From: JACCZX01 sp038216465
GTDB taxonomy: Bacteria; Pseudomonadota; Gammaproteobacteria; Burkholderiales; Burkholderiaceae_F
DNA: 64,000 nucleotides
NCBI GenBank assembly: GCA_038216465.1
Contig: JBBQQC010000001.1
Location: 248,001 to 312,000 of the forward strand
Direction: 5' to 3'
Shown: positions 34,233 through 45,737 of the stretch, one piece after another
Position numbering within the stretch: the stretch's first letter is position 1
Layout: each line of letters begins with the position of its first letter
Translations under genes and position numbers: made by a program
Notes under the pieces: generated by a model
Databases searched by the model: none
Told to the model about the DNA's origin: nothing
Seen by the model: only the letters and a program-made list of their open reading frames with translations

Positions 34233-36764
34233 TTGAGTAGCGAGAGTTCTCTCAGCACGCCTGCCGCAAGCATGCCAGGCTCGTGCGCGCGCATCGTGAT
34301 CATCGGCGGCGGCATCATGGGGTGCAGCGTTGCGTATCACCTGAGCAAGCTCGGCGAGACCGACGTGGTGATGCTGGAACAGGGCCGGCTGACCTCGGGC
34401 ACAACGTGGCACGCCGCCGGACTGGTGGGCCAGCTGCGCGCGCATGAAAGCATGACGCGCCTGATCCGTTACTCGACAGAGCTCTATTCAAAGCTCGAAG
34501 CGGAAACCGGGCTCGGCACCGGCTGGAAGCAATGCGGGTCGCTCGCCGTTGCGCGCACGGCGGACCGGATGATTCAGCTGAAGCGCACCGCGGCGGTGGC
34601 ACGCGCCTACGGCGTCGAGTGCGATGTCATCTCGGTGGCGGACGCCGCGAAGCGGTATCCGATTATGGCGACCGATGATCTGCAGGGCGCGGTGTGGCTA
34701 CCCGGCGACGGCAAGGCCAATCCGGCCGACTTGACGCTTGCACTCGCAAAGGGTGCGCGCAACCGCGGCGTGAGAATCTTCGAGAACGTTCGGGTAACGG
34801 GATTAGAGATGTCCTCGTCAGCGCGCACGAAACGCGTATCGAGCCTGAGCTGGCGCAACAAGTCGGGCGACGATGGCCGCATCGACGCCGACATCGTTGT
34901 GCTCTGTGGCGGACAGTGGTCGCGCGAGATCGCGCGCCGGATCGACGTCACCGTGCCGCTTTTTTCCTGCGAGCATTTCTACATCGTCACCGATCGCATC
35001 GACGGCGTGCACCGCGATCTGCCGGTGCTGCGCGACGCCGACGGATATATCTATTTCAAGGAAGAAGTCGGCGGGCTGCTGATGGGCGGCTTCGAACCGA
35101 ACGCCACACCTTGGCTGCAAAGCGCTTCGCATCGGGGCGGTATTCCCGAAAATTTCGAATTTCAGTTGTTGCCAGACAACTGGGACGCATTTCAGATCTT
35201 GCTGGACAACGCGATGATCCGCGTGCCCGCGCTGGAAACCGCGCAGGTCAAGCAGTTCTGTAACGGCCCCGAGTCGTTTACCGCGGACAACAACTTTATT
35301 GTCGGGCCTGCGCCCGGCTTCGAGAATTTCTACGTCGGCTGCGGCTTCAACTCGACGGGCATCGCGTCCGCCGGCGGTGCCGGCAAAGCGCTGGCCGAGT
35401 GGATCGTACAGGGCGAGCCGACGCTCGATCTATGGCCGGTGGATATTCGCCGCTTCGGCGATTTCAACGCAAACGAGACCTGGCTGCCAGATCGCATCAG
35501 CGAAGTTCTCGGCATGCACTACCAGATGCCGTGGCCAAATCGTGAGCTCGAAAGCGCGCGGCCGTTTCGGCGCTCACCGTTGTACTCGCTGCTGCGTGAC
35601 GCCGGTGCGTGCTTTGGTTCCAAGATGGGGTGGGAGCGTGCGAATTTCTTCGCGCCTTCGCCAGAGCGGGCGCTGATTGAATATTCGTGGGGTCACCAGA
35701 ACTGGCATCGCTGGGTAGCTGAAGAACACCGCGCATGCCGCGAGCGGGTTGCCATCTTCGACATGAGCTCGTTTGCGAAGCTGCTGATCAAGGGCCCGGA
35801 TGCGCTGCGCGCGCTCAATTCAATCATCGCCAACGACGCGCCGACGGCACCCGGCGCGACCGTCTACACCGGAATGCTGAACGATCGCGGCGGTTACGAA
35901 AGCGACTTCACGTTGACGATGATCGATCATGACGAGTTGATGATCGTGACCGGCAGCGCGCAGGCTGTGCGCGATCGTGACGCGATCGAGCGCGCGCTCG
36001 CCGCGCTTGCTGAAACGCCGCGCTGCGAAGTGTTCGACATCACATCGATGTACGCGGTGATCGCCGTGATGGGGCCGCTTTCGCGCGAACTGCTGCAGCG
36101 CGCATCCACGGCAGACTTTTCGGCCGAGGGCTTTCCGTTCGCCACCTCGCGCGTGATCGATATCGGTTATGCAACGGTGCGTGCAACGCGGCTTACCTAT
36201 GTCGGCGAACTCGGCTGGGAGCTGTACGTTCCCGTTGAGTTCGCCGTTGGCGTGTACGAGGCGCTGATAGCCGCGGGTCACGACAGCGGCATCGCCAACG
36301 CGGGGTATTACGCGATCGACTCGTTGCGCCTGGAAAAGGGCTATCGGGCATGGGGTCGCGAACTGTCGCCGGACATCAATCCGTACGAAGCGGGACTCGG
36401 ATTTGCGGTCAAACTTGGCAAGCTTGGCGGGTTTCGTGGTCGCGACGCCCTCGCGGGAATCGATCCGCGCCTGGTGCGGCGACGCATCGTTTCGCTGTCG
36501 ATAGACGCGGCGCACACCAACGTGTGGGGCAATGAGCTGATTTTGCGCAACGGCGCGCCCATCGGCTTTGTTACGTCGGCCGCGTTCGGACACACTCTCG
36601 GCAAGCCGGTTGCGCTCGGCTTGGTGACGCGAGCCGACGGCGCGGCCGATGGCGCATGGATCGAAAGCGGGAAATACGAGATCGATCTGGCCGGTGACCG
36701 CTATCCGGCGGCCGTTTCACTGAAAGCGCCTTACGATCCCGCTTCAGGACGCGTCAAGGCCTAA
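34233..36764 (+). CDS. Dimethylglycine dehydrogenase-like FAD oxidoreductase with GcvT domain
   Basis: An 843-residue flavoprotein. It begins with a dinucleotide-binding motif (IVIIGGGIMGCS), then SGTTWHAAGLVGQ, where the His is the covalent flavin site in dimethylglycine and sarcosine dehydrogenases. The C-terminal half (from about 430) is a GcvT-type folate-binding domain with a long tail. Such enzymes oxidatively remove N-methyl groups and pass the one-carbon unit to tetrahydrofolate. The start is TTG at 34233; an ATG at 34272 just before the FAD motif is a shorter option. It follows the aldehyde dehydrogenase by 76 bases. Confidence 0.88.
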   Translation: MSSESSLSTPAASMPGSCARIVIIGGGIMGCSVAYHLSKLGETDVVMLEQGRLTSGTTWHAAGLVGQLRAHESMTRLIRYSTELYSKLEAETGLGTGWKQCGSLAVARTADRMIQLKRTAAVARAYGVECDVISVADAAKRYPIMATDDLQGAVWLPGDGKANPADLTLALAKGARNRGVRIFENVRVTGLEMSSSARTKRVSSLSWRNKSGDDGRIDADIVVLCGGQWSREIARRIDVTVPLFSCEHFYIVTDRIDGVHRDLPVLRDADGYIYFKEEVGGLLMGGFEPNATPWLQSASHRGGIPENFEFQLLPDNWDAFQILLDNAMIRVPALETAQVKQFCNGPESFTADNNFIVGPAPGFENFYVGCGFNSTGIASAGGAGKALAEWIVQGEPTLDLWPVDIRRFGDFNANETWLPDRISEVLGMHYQMPWPNRELESARPFRRSPLYSLLRDAGACFGSKMGWERANFFAPSPERALIEYSWGHQNWHRWVAEEHRACRERVAIFDMSSFAKLLIKGPDALRALNSIIANDAPTAPGATVYTGMLNDRGGYESDFTLTMIDHDELMIVTGSAQAVRDRDAIERALAALAETPRCEVFDITSMYAVIAVMGPLSRELLQRASTADFSAEGFPFATSRVIDIGYATVRATRLTYVGELGWELYVPVEFAVGVYEALIAAGHDSGIANAGYYAIDSLRLEKGYRAWGRELSPDINPYEAGLGFAVKLGKLGGFRGRDALAGIDPRLVRRRIVSLSIDAAHTNVWGNELILRNGAPIGFVTSAAFGHTLGKPVALGLVTRADGAADGAWIESGKYEIDLAGDRYPAAVSLKAPYDPASGRVKA

Positions 36765-36773
36765 GGGGGGTCA

Positions 36774-37892
36774 ATGCTGGTCGGGGTACCGAAAGAAATC
36801 AAGGTGCACGAATATCGCGTCGGGCTGACACCGTCTTCGGTGCGCGAGATGAAGATGCACGACCATGCGGTGCTGGTGCAGACCGATGCCGGGGCCGGCA
36901 TCGGCGCGACCGACGATGACTATCGGCGCGCCGGCGCGGAGATCGCAGCAAACGCCGAAGACGTGTTCAAGCGCGCCGAGATGATCGTCAAGGTCAAGGA
37001 ACCGCAGGCCGTCGAGCGCGCGCTGTTGCGCGAGGGCCAGATTCTCTTTACTTATCTGCACCTGGCGCCTGATCCGGAGCAAACGGCCGATCTGATCAAG
37101 AGCGGCGCCATCTGCATTGCCTACGAAACGGTTACTTCACCCACCGGTGGCTTGCCGCTGCTGGCTCCGATGTCCGAAGTTGCCGGCCGGCTGTCGGTGC
37201 AGGCTGGCGCACGCTGTCTCGAAAAATCTGCGGGCGGCATGGGGATGTTGCTCGGCGGAGTCGCCGGCGTCCCTCCGGGCCGCATCGTAATTCTCGGCGC
37301 CGGCATGGTCGGCATCAATGCCGCGCAGATGGCGGTTGGCACCGGCGCTGAAGTGGTGGTCATCGACATATCGATCGACTCACTGCGACGCATCGATGCA
37401 ATGCTCGGTGCGCGCGTGATGACGGTGTTTTCAAATCGCGACAACGTCGAGCGCGAAGTGTTGCGCGCAGACTTGGTGATCTCAGGCGTGTTGATTCCGG
37501 GCGCCGAAGCACCGAAACTTGTCACGCGCACGATGCTGCCGCAGATGAAGCGCGGCTCGGTGATTGTCGACGTCGCAATCGATCAGGGCGGTAGCTGCGA
37601 GACATCACGCCCTACCACGCACGCCGACCCCACCTACGTGATCGATGGCGTTGTGCACTACATGGTGGCCAACATGCCGGGCGCAGTGCCGCGCACGTCG
37701 ACCTATGCTCTGAACAACGCGACGCTGCCGTACGCGCTGCAGTTGGCCAATAAAGGCTGGCGGCGTGCACTTTCGGAGAATCGATACCTGAAAGAGGGCT
37801 TGAACATCGCCGCCGGCAAGGTCACTTACAAAGCGGTCGCCAAGGCGTTGAACCATTCGTACACCGCGGCCGACGCAGTGCTTCCGCTTTGA
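36774..37892 (+). CDS. ald: Alanine dehydrogenase
   Basis: A 372-residue enzyme of the Ald family: MLVGVPKEIKVHEYRVGL start, active-site Lys/His region (VKVKEP, HLAPDP), and NAD-binding ILGAGMVGINAAQMA. It deaminates L-alanine to pyruvate with NAD; some homologues also act on glycine and glyoxylate. A ribosome site AAGGGGGG precedes the ATG, nine bases after the flavoprotein stop. Its position suggests that alanine or glycine is an end product of this operon. Confidence 0.94.
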   Translation: MLVGVPKEIKVHEYRVGLTPSSVREMKMHDHAVLVQTDAGAGIGATDDDYRRAGAEIAANAEDVFKRAEMIVKVKEPQAVERALLREGQILFTYLHLAPDPEQTADLIKSGAICIAYETVTSPTGGLPLLAPMSEVAGRLSVQAGARCLEKSAGGMGMLLGGVAGVPPGRIVILGAGMVGINAAQMAVGTGAEVVVIDISIDSLRRIDAMLGARVMTVFSNRDNVEREVLRADLVISGVLIPGAEAPKLVTRTMLPQMKRGSVIVDVAIDQGGSCETSRPTTHADPTYVIDGVVHYMVANMPGAVPRTSTYALNNATLPYALQLANKGWRRALSENRYLKEGLNIAAGKVTYKAVAKALNHSYTAADAVLPL

Positions 37893-38740
37893 GCCTGCAG
37901 GTCACACTGGCAGTGCTGGTCGCCGCACTGCTGCACGCGTCGTGGAACGCGATGATCAAGGGCGGCAGCGATGTTCTGCTCGACACCGCGGCGATCGTTG
38001 CCGGCGCCGGCATCGTCGCCTTCCCTTTTCTGTTTACCGCGCCATTACCGGCGGCCGCGAGCTGGCCGTATATCGCCGCGTCGATAGCCACTCACCTGGC
38101 GTACTACTTCTGCATGGTCAACGCATACAGGACCGGGGAGCTGTCGCTGGTGTATCCGCTGATGCGCGGCGTCGCTCCGCTGATAACCGCGCTGCTCGGC
38201 ATCGCGTGGCTGCGCGAGATGCCCGCCGCGATCAGCTGGATCGGAATGTTGCTGATCTCGCTCGGGGTGATCGCGCTAGCGCTGCGGCCCGCTAGCGGCT
38301 CATCGGTGCTCGCCGGACACGGCCGCGCGATCGGCTTCGCGCTCACCAACGCTGCAGTAATAGCAACCTATACGATCATCGACGGTGCCGGCGCCCGGCT
38401 CGCCGGCAACGTGTGGTCGTACATCGTCTGGCTGTTCGTGCTCGACGCGATTCCATTTACGGTCTACATGTTGGCGACGCGACGTACGCAGTTCATGACT
38501 GCGATGAACGAGAGAAGGCGCAACGGACTGATTGGTGGCGGATTCTCCGCTGCCGCCTACGCAATCTCGGTGTGGGCGATGACCCAAGCTCCGGTCGCCC
38601 TGGTCGCGTCGCTCAGGGAAACGTCGGTGCTGTTCGCAACACTGATCGGCGCGCGGCTGCTGAAGGAGAAGCTGACATTGCGTCGTTGGGCCGGCGTCGG
38701 CGCGGTGGTGATCGGCGTCGTTGCGTTAAAGGTCGCGTAG
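37889..38740 (+). CDS. EamA/DMT-family transporter
   Basis: A 283-residue drug/metabolite transporter with about ten membrane helices in two EamA halves (LLHASWNAMIKGG; LRETSVLFATLIG). It starts with TTG overlapping the alanine dehydrogenase stop (TTGA), so it is part of the operon. Family members export amino acids and related small molecules, fitting disposal of excess product or uptake of the substrate; direction is unknown. Confidence 0.87.
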   Translation: MSLQVTLAVLVAALLHASWNAMIKGGSDVLLDTAAIVAGAGIVAFPFLFTAPLPAAASWPYIAASIATHLAYYFCMVNAYRTGELSLVYPLMRGVAPLITALLGIAWLREMPAAISWIGMLLISLGVIALALRPASGSSVLAGHGRAIGFALTNAAVIATYTIIDGAGARLAGNVWSYIVWLFVLDAIPFTVYMLATRRTQFMTAMNERRRNGLIGGGFSAAAYAISVWAMTQAPVALVASLRETSVLFATLIGARLLKEKLTLRRWAGVGAVVIGVVALKVA

Positions 38741-38827
38741 CCGGATTTCTTCAGTCGCCCGAATTGCTAGTCTGAACGTTACTTCTGGACGCTATCCGCG
38801 GCCCTTTCCTTGGTCAATACTAAAAAA

Positions 38828-40393
38828 ATGAATTCCACGTTCTTTGCTTCCCTAATGCGCAGCGTACCGGTCGCGTTTCTCGCATTAGCCGCCGGTTGTG
38901 CGACGACGCCGAAACCGCAAGTGTTGCCGACGCCTTCCTATGCATTGGCAAGTCCCGACACAACTCCGCTTGGCAAGCAGATAGCAGGCAAGCGACCGGC
39001 TGGCGGTCAATCGGGCCTGTTTCTATTAGGGCAGGGCATCGAGGCATTTTCGGCGCGTGCGGGTCTGGCGCAGCGTGCGACGCGAACGCTGGACGTGCAG
39101 TACTACGCGGTGTTCGCCGACGAAAGCGGATCGCTGATGCTCGCCGAGCTGATCGATGCCGCGCGGCGCGGCGTTCGCGTGCGTCTGCTGCTCGACGACT
39201 TGAACATTAAGGGCAATCTCGATCTGGCGCTGCTGGCATCGATTCCCGGCATCGAGGTGCGCTTATTCAATCCTTTCGCGGGCCGCACGTTTGGGCCGGC
39301 ACGGCTGCTGGAGATGATTGCAGACGGCGAGCGGCTGAACCGCCGCATGCACAACAAGGCATGGATCGCCGATAACGTCGGCGCCATCATCGGCGGCCGC
39401 AATCTCGGCAACAAATATTTCAGCGGACCGAGCGAGACGCTGTTTGCGGATCTAGACGTGTTGACCTTGGGACCCGTCTCGCGCGAGATTTCGCGCAGCT
39501 TCGATCGCTATTGGAACAGCGAATGGGCGGTGCCGGTCGCGGCGATCGACACCGCTGACCGCGAAAAAATCGCCGCACGGCTGGCTGCGTTCGAAGCGCG
39601 CATCGCCGAAATCAAGCAGTCGTCGTACGGCAAGTCATTGCGCGACGGCGATCCAATCGCGGAGATACTGGCGGGTCGGCGCCCGATCGTGTGGGCCACT
39701 GCGCACGCGGTCGTCGACCCGGTATCGAAATTCGACGCCGATAAAACTCCCGAAGTTGAAAGCTACGTGATGACCGAGGTCGCCGAGCGACTGCGCTCAA
39801 CCCAGGAAAGGCTGCTGATGGTTTCGCCTTATTTCGTGCCCGGCGACAGCGGCACCAAGTTGCTGACCGAGCTGATCAACCGCGGTGTCAAGGTTCGGGT
39901 GCTCACAAACTCGCTGGCGTCGACTGATGTGCCGCTGGTGCACGCCGGTTACGCAAAGTACCGGCCGCGCTTGCTTGAGCAGCGAATAGAACTGTTCGAA
40001 CTGAAGCCCACCGCGCCGCCCGACATCGGGGCGCCGGCATCGACCTCATCGAATATATCGGGCAGCGAGGCAAGTCTGCACGCGAAAGCGTTCGTGATCG
40101 ATCGCCGCATCGTGTTGATCGGCTCGATGAATTTCGATCCGCGCTCAGCCTGGTACAACAGCGAGGTGGGAATTCTGGTCGACAGCCCGGTGCTCGCGGC
40201 GCAGGTAATCCAGGCGTTCGACCGTGTCACGTCGAGTGAGCGCGTCTGGAAGATGGGGTACGACAGCGAAGGTCTGGCGTGGCTGCCCGCCGGTCCGCAG
40301 AATGAACCCCTGCTCCGGACTGAACCTGCAACCTTTTGGCGCCGCACGCAAGTGCAGTTGCTGGGGCCGCTGGCACCGGAAGATTTCATGTAG
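38828..40393 (+). CDS. ClsC-like cardiolipin synthase / phospholipase D lipoprotein
   Basis: A 521-residue phospholipase D protein. Lipobox LAAGC suggests a lipoprotein. Two HKD motifs are present: HNKAWIADNVGAIIGG (about 171) and HAKAFVIDRRIVLIGSMNFD (about 418). The layout resembles ClsC/YmdC cardiolipin synthases. It is the second cardiolipin-type enzyme in the window (with clsB at 6219). It stands alone, 87 bases after the transporter gene, and the 134 bases behind it hold no clear signal. Confidence 0.87.
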   Translation: MNSTFFASLMRSVPVAFLALAAGCATTPKPQVLPTPSYALASPDTTPLGKQIAGKRPAGGQSGLFLLGQGIEAFSARAGLAQRATRTLDVQYYAVFADESGSLMLAELIDAARRGVRVRLLLDDLNIKGNLDLALLASIPGIEVRLFNPFAGRTFGPARLLEMIADGERLNRRMHNKAWIADNVGAIIGGRNLGNKYFSGPSETLFADLDVLTLGPVSREISRSFDRYWNSEWAVPVAAIDTADREKIAARLAAFEARIAEIKQSSYGKSLRDGDPIAEILAGRRPIVWATAHAVVDPVSKFDADKTPEVESYVMTEVAERLRSTQERLLMVSPYFVPGDSGTKLLTELINRGVKVRVLTNSLASTDVPLVHAGYAKYRPRLLEQRIELFELKPTAPPDIGAPASTSSNISGSEASLHAKAFVIDRRIVLIGSMNFDPRSAWYNSEVGILVDSPVLAAQVIQAFDRVTSSERVWKMGYDSEGLAWLPAGPQNEPLLRTEPATFWRRTQVQLLGPLAPEDFM

Positions 40394-40527
40394 CTGACTC
40401 GCCGTCGTTTGCGTTGCGCACGCGGGCCCGCGCGCTCGGCGAGTACCGCAGAGTGTCACGCAGGGACCGACGACTCAGGCAGCGCCGCCACGCCAAACGC
40501 TTGCGCGCCAGGAAGACACCCAAACCC

Positions 40528-41667
40528 TCAAGCAGCCTTCCGCTGAACAACAGGCGCAACCTGCTTGATCCCGATCGCTTTCAACGTCTGTCCCACGGCA
40601 GCCACCACATTGCGCATCTCGTTCGCATCGATCGCGCCGATGCAACCGACTCGAAATGTCTCGACCTGCGTCAGCTTGCCCGGATACAGGATATAGCCAC
40701 GCTCGCGCGTCATCTCGTAGAACGATTTGAAGGAATACGCCGTATCGGCCGGCGCATGGAACGTGACGATGATCGGAGCCTGCACCGCCGGCGCGAGAAA
40801 CGGCCGGAAGCCGAGCGACGCCATGCCTTCGATTAGCGTGGTGCAGTTGTTCTTGTAGCGCGCGAGCCGCGCTGGCTGTCCGCCCTCTTCCTTGAACTGA
40901 TCGATTGCCACGCGCAGCGCGGCGACGACGTGTGTTGGTGGCGTGTAGCGCCACTGTGTCGTTTTTTCCATGTACACGTACTGGTCGTGCAGATCCATCG
41001 CCAGCGAATGCGCGTTGCCGGCGCGGGACTCGATCAGCGCTTTCCGGACGAGCACGAAGCCCATGCCGGGAACGCCTTCAAGGCACTTGCCGCTCGCAGC
41101 GATCAGCGCATCGAATGGCGTTGTGCGCACATCGATCGGAAGTGCCGCGAACGAGCTCATCGCGTCGACGAGCAACCCCTTGCCGTGTTTGCGGCACACC
41201 TGCGCGATGCCGGCCAGGTCGTTCAACATGCCGGCACCGGTCTCGCAGTGCACCTGCGCGACGTGCGTGATCGACGGATCGGCAGCAAGCGCGGCGTCGA
41301 CGATTGCACCAGTGGTCGGTTGATCCTCCGCCACCTCGAGGTCGACGACCGCACGGTCCAGGTATTTGCAGATGCGAACGATGCGCGCGCAGTACGCGCC
41401 GTTATTCGGCACCAGCACTTTCGCATCGCGCGGCACCAGGGTACCGATCGCCGCTTCGACCGAGAAGGTACCGCTGCCTTGCAACGGAACGCAGGTGTAG
41501 TCGTCGCCACCGTTGATGATCTCGACGGCGTCGCGCCTGATACTTGCTGTCATCGAGTTGAACGCAGCGTCCCACGACCCCCAGTCGTTGAGCATCGCCT
41601 GCTTCGTGCGCAGCGAGGTCGTCAGCGGGCCGGGCGTCAGCAATATCGGATCATTGCCGCGAATCAT
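40528..41667 (-). CDS. phnW: 2-aminoethylphosphonate--pyruvate transaminase
   Basis: A 379-residue class V aminotransferase. LLTPGPLTTS start, PLP-binding Lys in ASGKCLEGVPG (about 193), and DAMSSF (Asp that holds the PLP ring) match PhnW. It moves the amino group of 2-aminoethylphosphonate to pyruvate, giving phosphonoacetaldehyde and alanine. Its gene is the last of the minus-strand run binding protein-ATPase-permease-phnW, 10 bases after the permease, so uptake and first step are co-expressed. Alanine made here could feed ald at 36774. Confidence 0.93.
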   Translation of the reverse strand: MIRGNDPILLTPGPLTTSLRTKQAMLNDWGSWDAAFNSMTASIRRDAVEIINGGDDYTCVPLQGSGTFSVEAAIGTLVPRDAKVLVPNNGAYCARIVRICKYLDRAVVDLEVAEDQPTTGAIVDAALAADPSITHVAQVHCETGAGMLNDLAGIAQVCRKHGKGLLVDAMSSFAALPIDVRTTPFDALIAASGKCLEGVPGMGFVLVRKALIESRAGNAHSLAMDLHDQYVYMEKTTQWRYTPPTHVVAALRVAIDQFKEEGGQPARLARYKNNCTTLIEGMASLGFRPFLAPAVQAPIIVTFHAPADTAYSFKSFYEMTRERGYILYPGKLTQVETFRVGCIGAIDANEMRNVVAAVGQTLKAIGIKQVAPVVQRKAA

Positions 41668-41677
41668 TCGCTGCCTC

Positions 41678-43401
<1,724 letters not shown>

Positions 43402-43405
<4 letters not shown>

Positions 43406-44499
43406 GGTCCTGTTCTCGGTGCGTCTGAATCGGAAAACACGCGCACCCGATCGACCCTGAGCGCGATATCGACTTCGGCGCCTTCACGCACGCCGAGATC
43501 GTGCATCTGGTTCAGCGAGTACGAAATCAGCATCGGCTGACCGAGCGCCTCGCTGCGCAGTTCGGCCAAGCAGAACGTGCCGAGATAGTCGATGTGACCG
43601 ATCCGTCCCCGCAGGCGATTCGGCAGGCTCGCGATGTCGCCTTCGACGTGCCGATCTTCGGGCCGCATGTAGATGCGTACTGCTTCGCCGGCGGCGCTGC
43701 CGTTCACCGGCAACGTAAGATTGACGCTGCCAACCCGAAATTGTCCGCCACCGAGGGACGTTGCCTTCAGGACGTTGACCTTACCCAGGAAATCGGCAAC
43801 GAACGGCGTCGCGGCCCGTTCATAAACCTCACTGGCCGAGCCGACCTGCTCTATCACGCCGTCATTCATCACGACGACGCGGTCAGCCATCGACAGCGCT
43901 TCTTCCTGATCGTGCGTCACCATGATCGTGGTTACGCGCAGCCGTCGCTGCAGCTGCCTGATCTCGCCGCGTAACCGCTCGCGCACCTTGGCGTCGAGGG
44001 CTGACAGCGGCTCGTCAAGCAGCAGCAGACTCGGCGACGTTGCCAGTGCCCGCGCAAGCGCCACGCGCTGCTGCTGCCCGCCGGACATTTGACTCGGATA
44101 TTTCGCGCCGGCGTCGGGCAGTCCGACCAGCGAAAGCAATTCGCCGACGCGCGCGGCAAGCTCGGCGCGGCCTTTGCGGCGGTTGACCAGGCCGTACGCG
44201 ACGTTTTGCGTGATCGTCAGATTCGGAAACAGCGCATACGACTGAAAAACGATGCCGTAGTCGCGCGCTGCTGGCGGCGCGTTCGACACGTCGCGACCGT
44301 TCTGCAGAATACGGCCGCTGGTTTGCTGTTCCAGCCCCGCGATGATCCGCAGCAGCGTCGTCTTGCCACACCCCGAAGGGCCGAGAAAGCAGACCAGCTC
44401 ACCGGCCTCGACCGTCAAATCGATCGACTTGAGCGCGACAAAATTCCCAAAGGTCTTGGTAATTCCCTCGAGTCGAACCGCCGATTCTTCGATCGCCAT
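43402..44499 (-). CDS. 2-aminoethylphosphonate ABC transporter ATP-binding protein
   Basis: A 365-residue ATPase: Walker A GPSGCGKTT (40-48), signature MSGGQQQRVALA, Walker B LLLLDEP, and a C-terminal TOBE-like domain (MRPEDRHVEGD). It powers uptake through the downstream permease. Context with phnW and the binding protein supports 2-aminoethylphosphonate as substrate. The gap of 94 bases from the binding protein gene contains a strong hairpin (44512-44547). Confidence 0.93.
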
Positions 44500-44511
44500 G
44501 GTCCAGGCTGC

Positions 44512-44547
44512 GCCGGGTTGAACGCCGACAGTGCGTTCGAACCCGGC
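44512..44547 (-). other. Intra-operon hairpin after the binding-protein gene
   Basis: A 14-base-pair inverted repeat with one bulged base (GCCGGGTTGAACGC, loop CGACAGT, GCGTTCGAACCCGGC) between the binding-protein stop and the ATPase start. There is no T-run, so it is more likely to protect the upstream mRNA 3' end or attenuate than to end transcription fully. This would give more binding protein than membrane parts. Confidence 0.6.
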
Positions 44548-44593
44548 GAGCTATTTCGCGCTTATTTACTCAAACAAGCCGTCGGAGATAACG

Positions 44594-45625
44594 TCATTTC
44601 GGCGCCGCCTTGCTCCCGTAGCGCTTTTCCCACTCGGCCAGCACGCGATCGCGATTCTTCGCGGCCCACGCGAAGTCGTTCTTCACCAGCCGGCTCGCGT
44701 AGTCGTTCGGAACATTCGGCAGCGGCTTCGACAGAGCGGGCACGGCGACGATCGCGAAGTTGTTCGCGTACAGCGCCATCGCATCGTCGGTCACCGCCCA
44801 GTCGACCAGCTTCTGCGCGGCCGCCATGTTCTTCGTTCCCTTGTGGATGCCGATGGCCTCCAGGTCCCAACCGAGGCCCTCCTTCGGGAACACCAGTTCG
44901 ATTGGCGCACCGCGCGCCTTCTCGCGATTGGCACGGTATTCAAACGAAATGCCGACCACATACTCGCCGGCCGCCGCCGCCGCGCACGGGCGCGAACCCG
45001 AGTGCATGTACTGCGCAATGTTTTCGTGCAGCGCGTCCATGTATTTCCAGCCTTCTGCTTCGCCCCACATCTGCAGCCAGGCGGACACGTCGAAGAAACC
45101 GGTTCCCGACGACGCCGGGTGCGTCATCACGATCTGGCCCTTGTAAACGGGCTTGGTCAGATCGCGCCAGCTCTCGGGCTTCGGAATATTGCGCTTCGCG
45201 CCTTCCACGGTGTTGTAGCAAATCGTCGCGCCCCACACGTCCATGCCGACCCAGGTCGGCGGATTCTTCGGGTCACGATACTGCGCGGAAAGACGATTCA
45301 GACCGGGGGGTGCGTACGGGACCAGCATGCCCTCGGTATCGAATACCGCCATGCTGGTGGCAGCCAGGCCCATCACCACATCGGCCTTCGGGTTGGCCTT
45401 CTCGGCCAGCAGCTTCGCGGTCACGATGCCCGTCGAGTCGCGCACCCACACGATCTCGATCGTCGGGTTGGCCTTCTCGAAGCCTTCCTTGTACGCCTTC
45501 AACTGATCGGTTTCGAGCGCGGTGTATACGTTGAGCTGCGTCTTCTGCGCGTAGGCGCCACCGGCGAAAAGCGCAAGCGCGACCGCCGCAAGCGCCTTGC
45601 CGGCCATAGTGGAAACGAGTTTCAT
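44594..45625 (-). CDS. 2-aminoethylphosphonate ABC transporter substrate-binding protein
   Basis: A 343-residue periplasmic protein with signal peptide (residues 1-26, ending AYAQ). It belongs to the iron/thiamine/phosphonate-type binding protein group (LNVYTALETDQLKAYKEGFEK, GLAATSMAVFD, GTGFFDVSAWLQ). It opens the minus-strand transport operon that includes an ATPase, a permease and phnW. A strong ribosome site (AAGGAGAAG) fixes the ATG at 45625; the longer open frame starts in the divergent promoter region. Confidence 0.92.
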   Translation of the reverse strand: MKLVSTMAGKALAAVALALFAGGAYAQKTQLNVYTALETDQLKAYKEGFEKANPTIEIVWVRDSTGIVTAKLLAEKANPKADVVMGLAATSMAVFDTEGMLVPYAPPGLNRLSAQYRDPKNPPTWVGMDVWGATICYNTVEGAKRNIPKPESWRDLTKPVYKGQIVMTHPASSGTGFFDVSAWLQMWGEAEGWKYMDALHENIAQYMHSGSRPCAAAAAGEYVVGISFEYRANREKARGAPIELVFPKEGLGWDLEAIGIHKGTKNMAAAQKLVDWAVTDDAMALYANNFAIVAVPALSKPLPNVPNDYASRLVKNDFAWAAKNRDRVLAEWEKRYGSKAAPK

Positions 45626-45737
45626 CAACTTCTCCTTGTTTAACCGGAACTGAAACGCACGATCTATCAGACTAGTCCGTGGGCTTGAAGTGACAGTGAC
45701 ACAAACCGCTGCCAGTCTAGGCAAGCTCGATTTTTGC

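Noticed and set aside
44089..45534. Plus-strand open frame of 481 codons opposite the ABC ATPase and binding-protein genes
   Set aside because: It crosses two well-supported minus-strand genes and the hairpin gap, and its product is an Arg/Ser/Pro-rich shadow.
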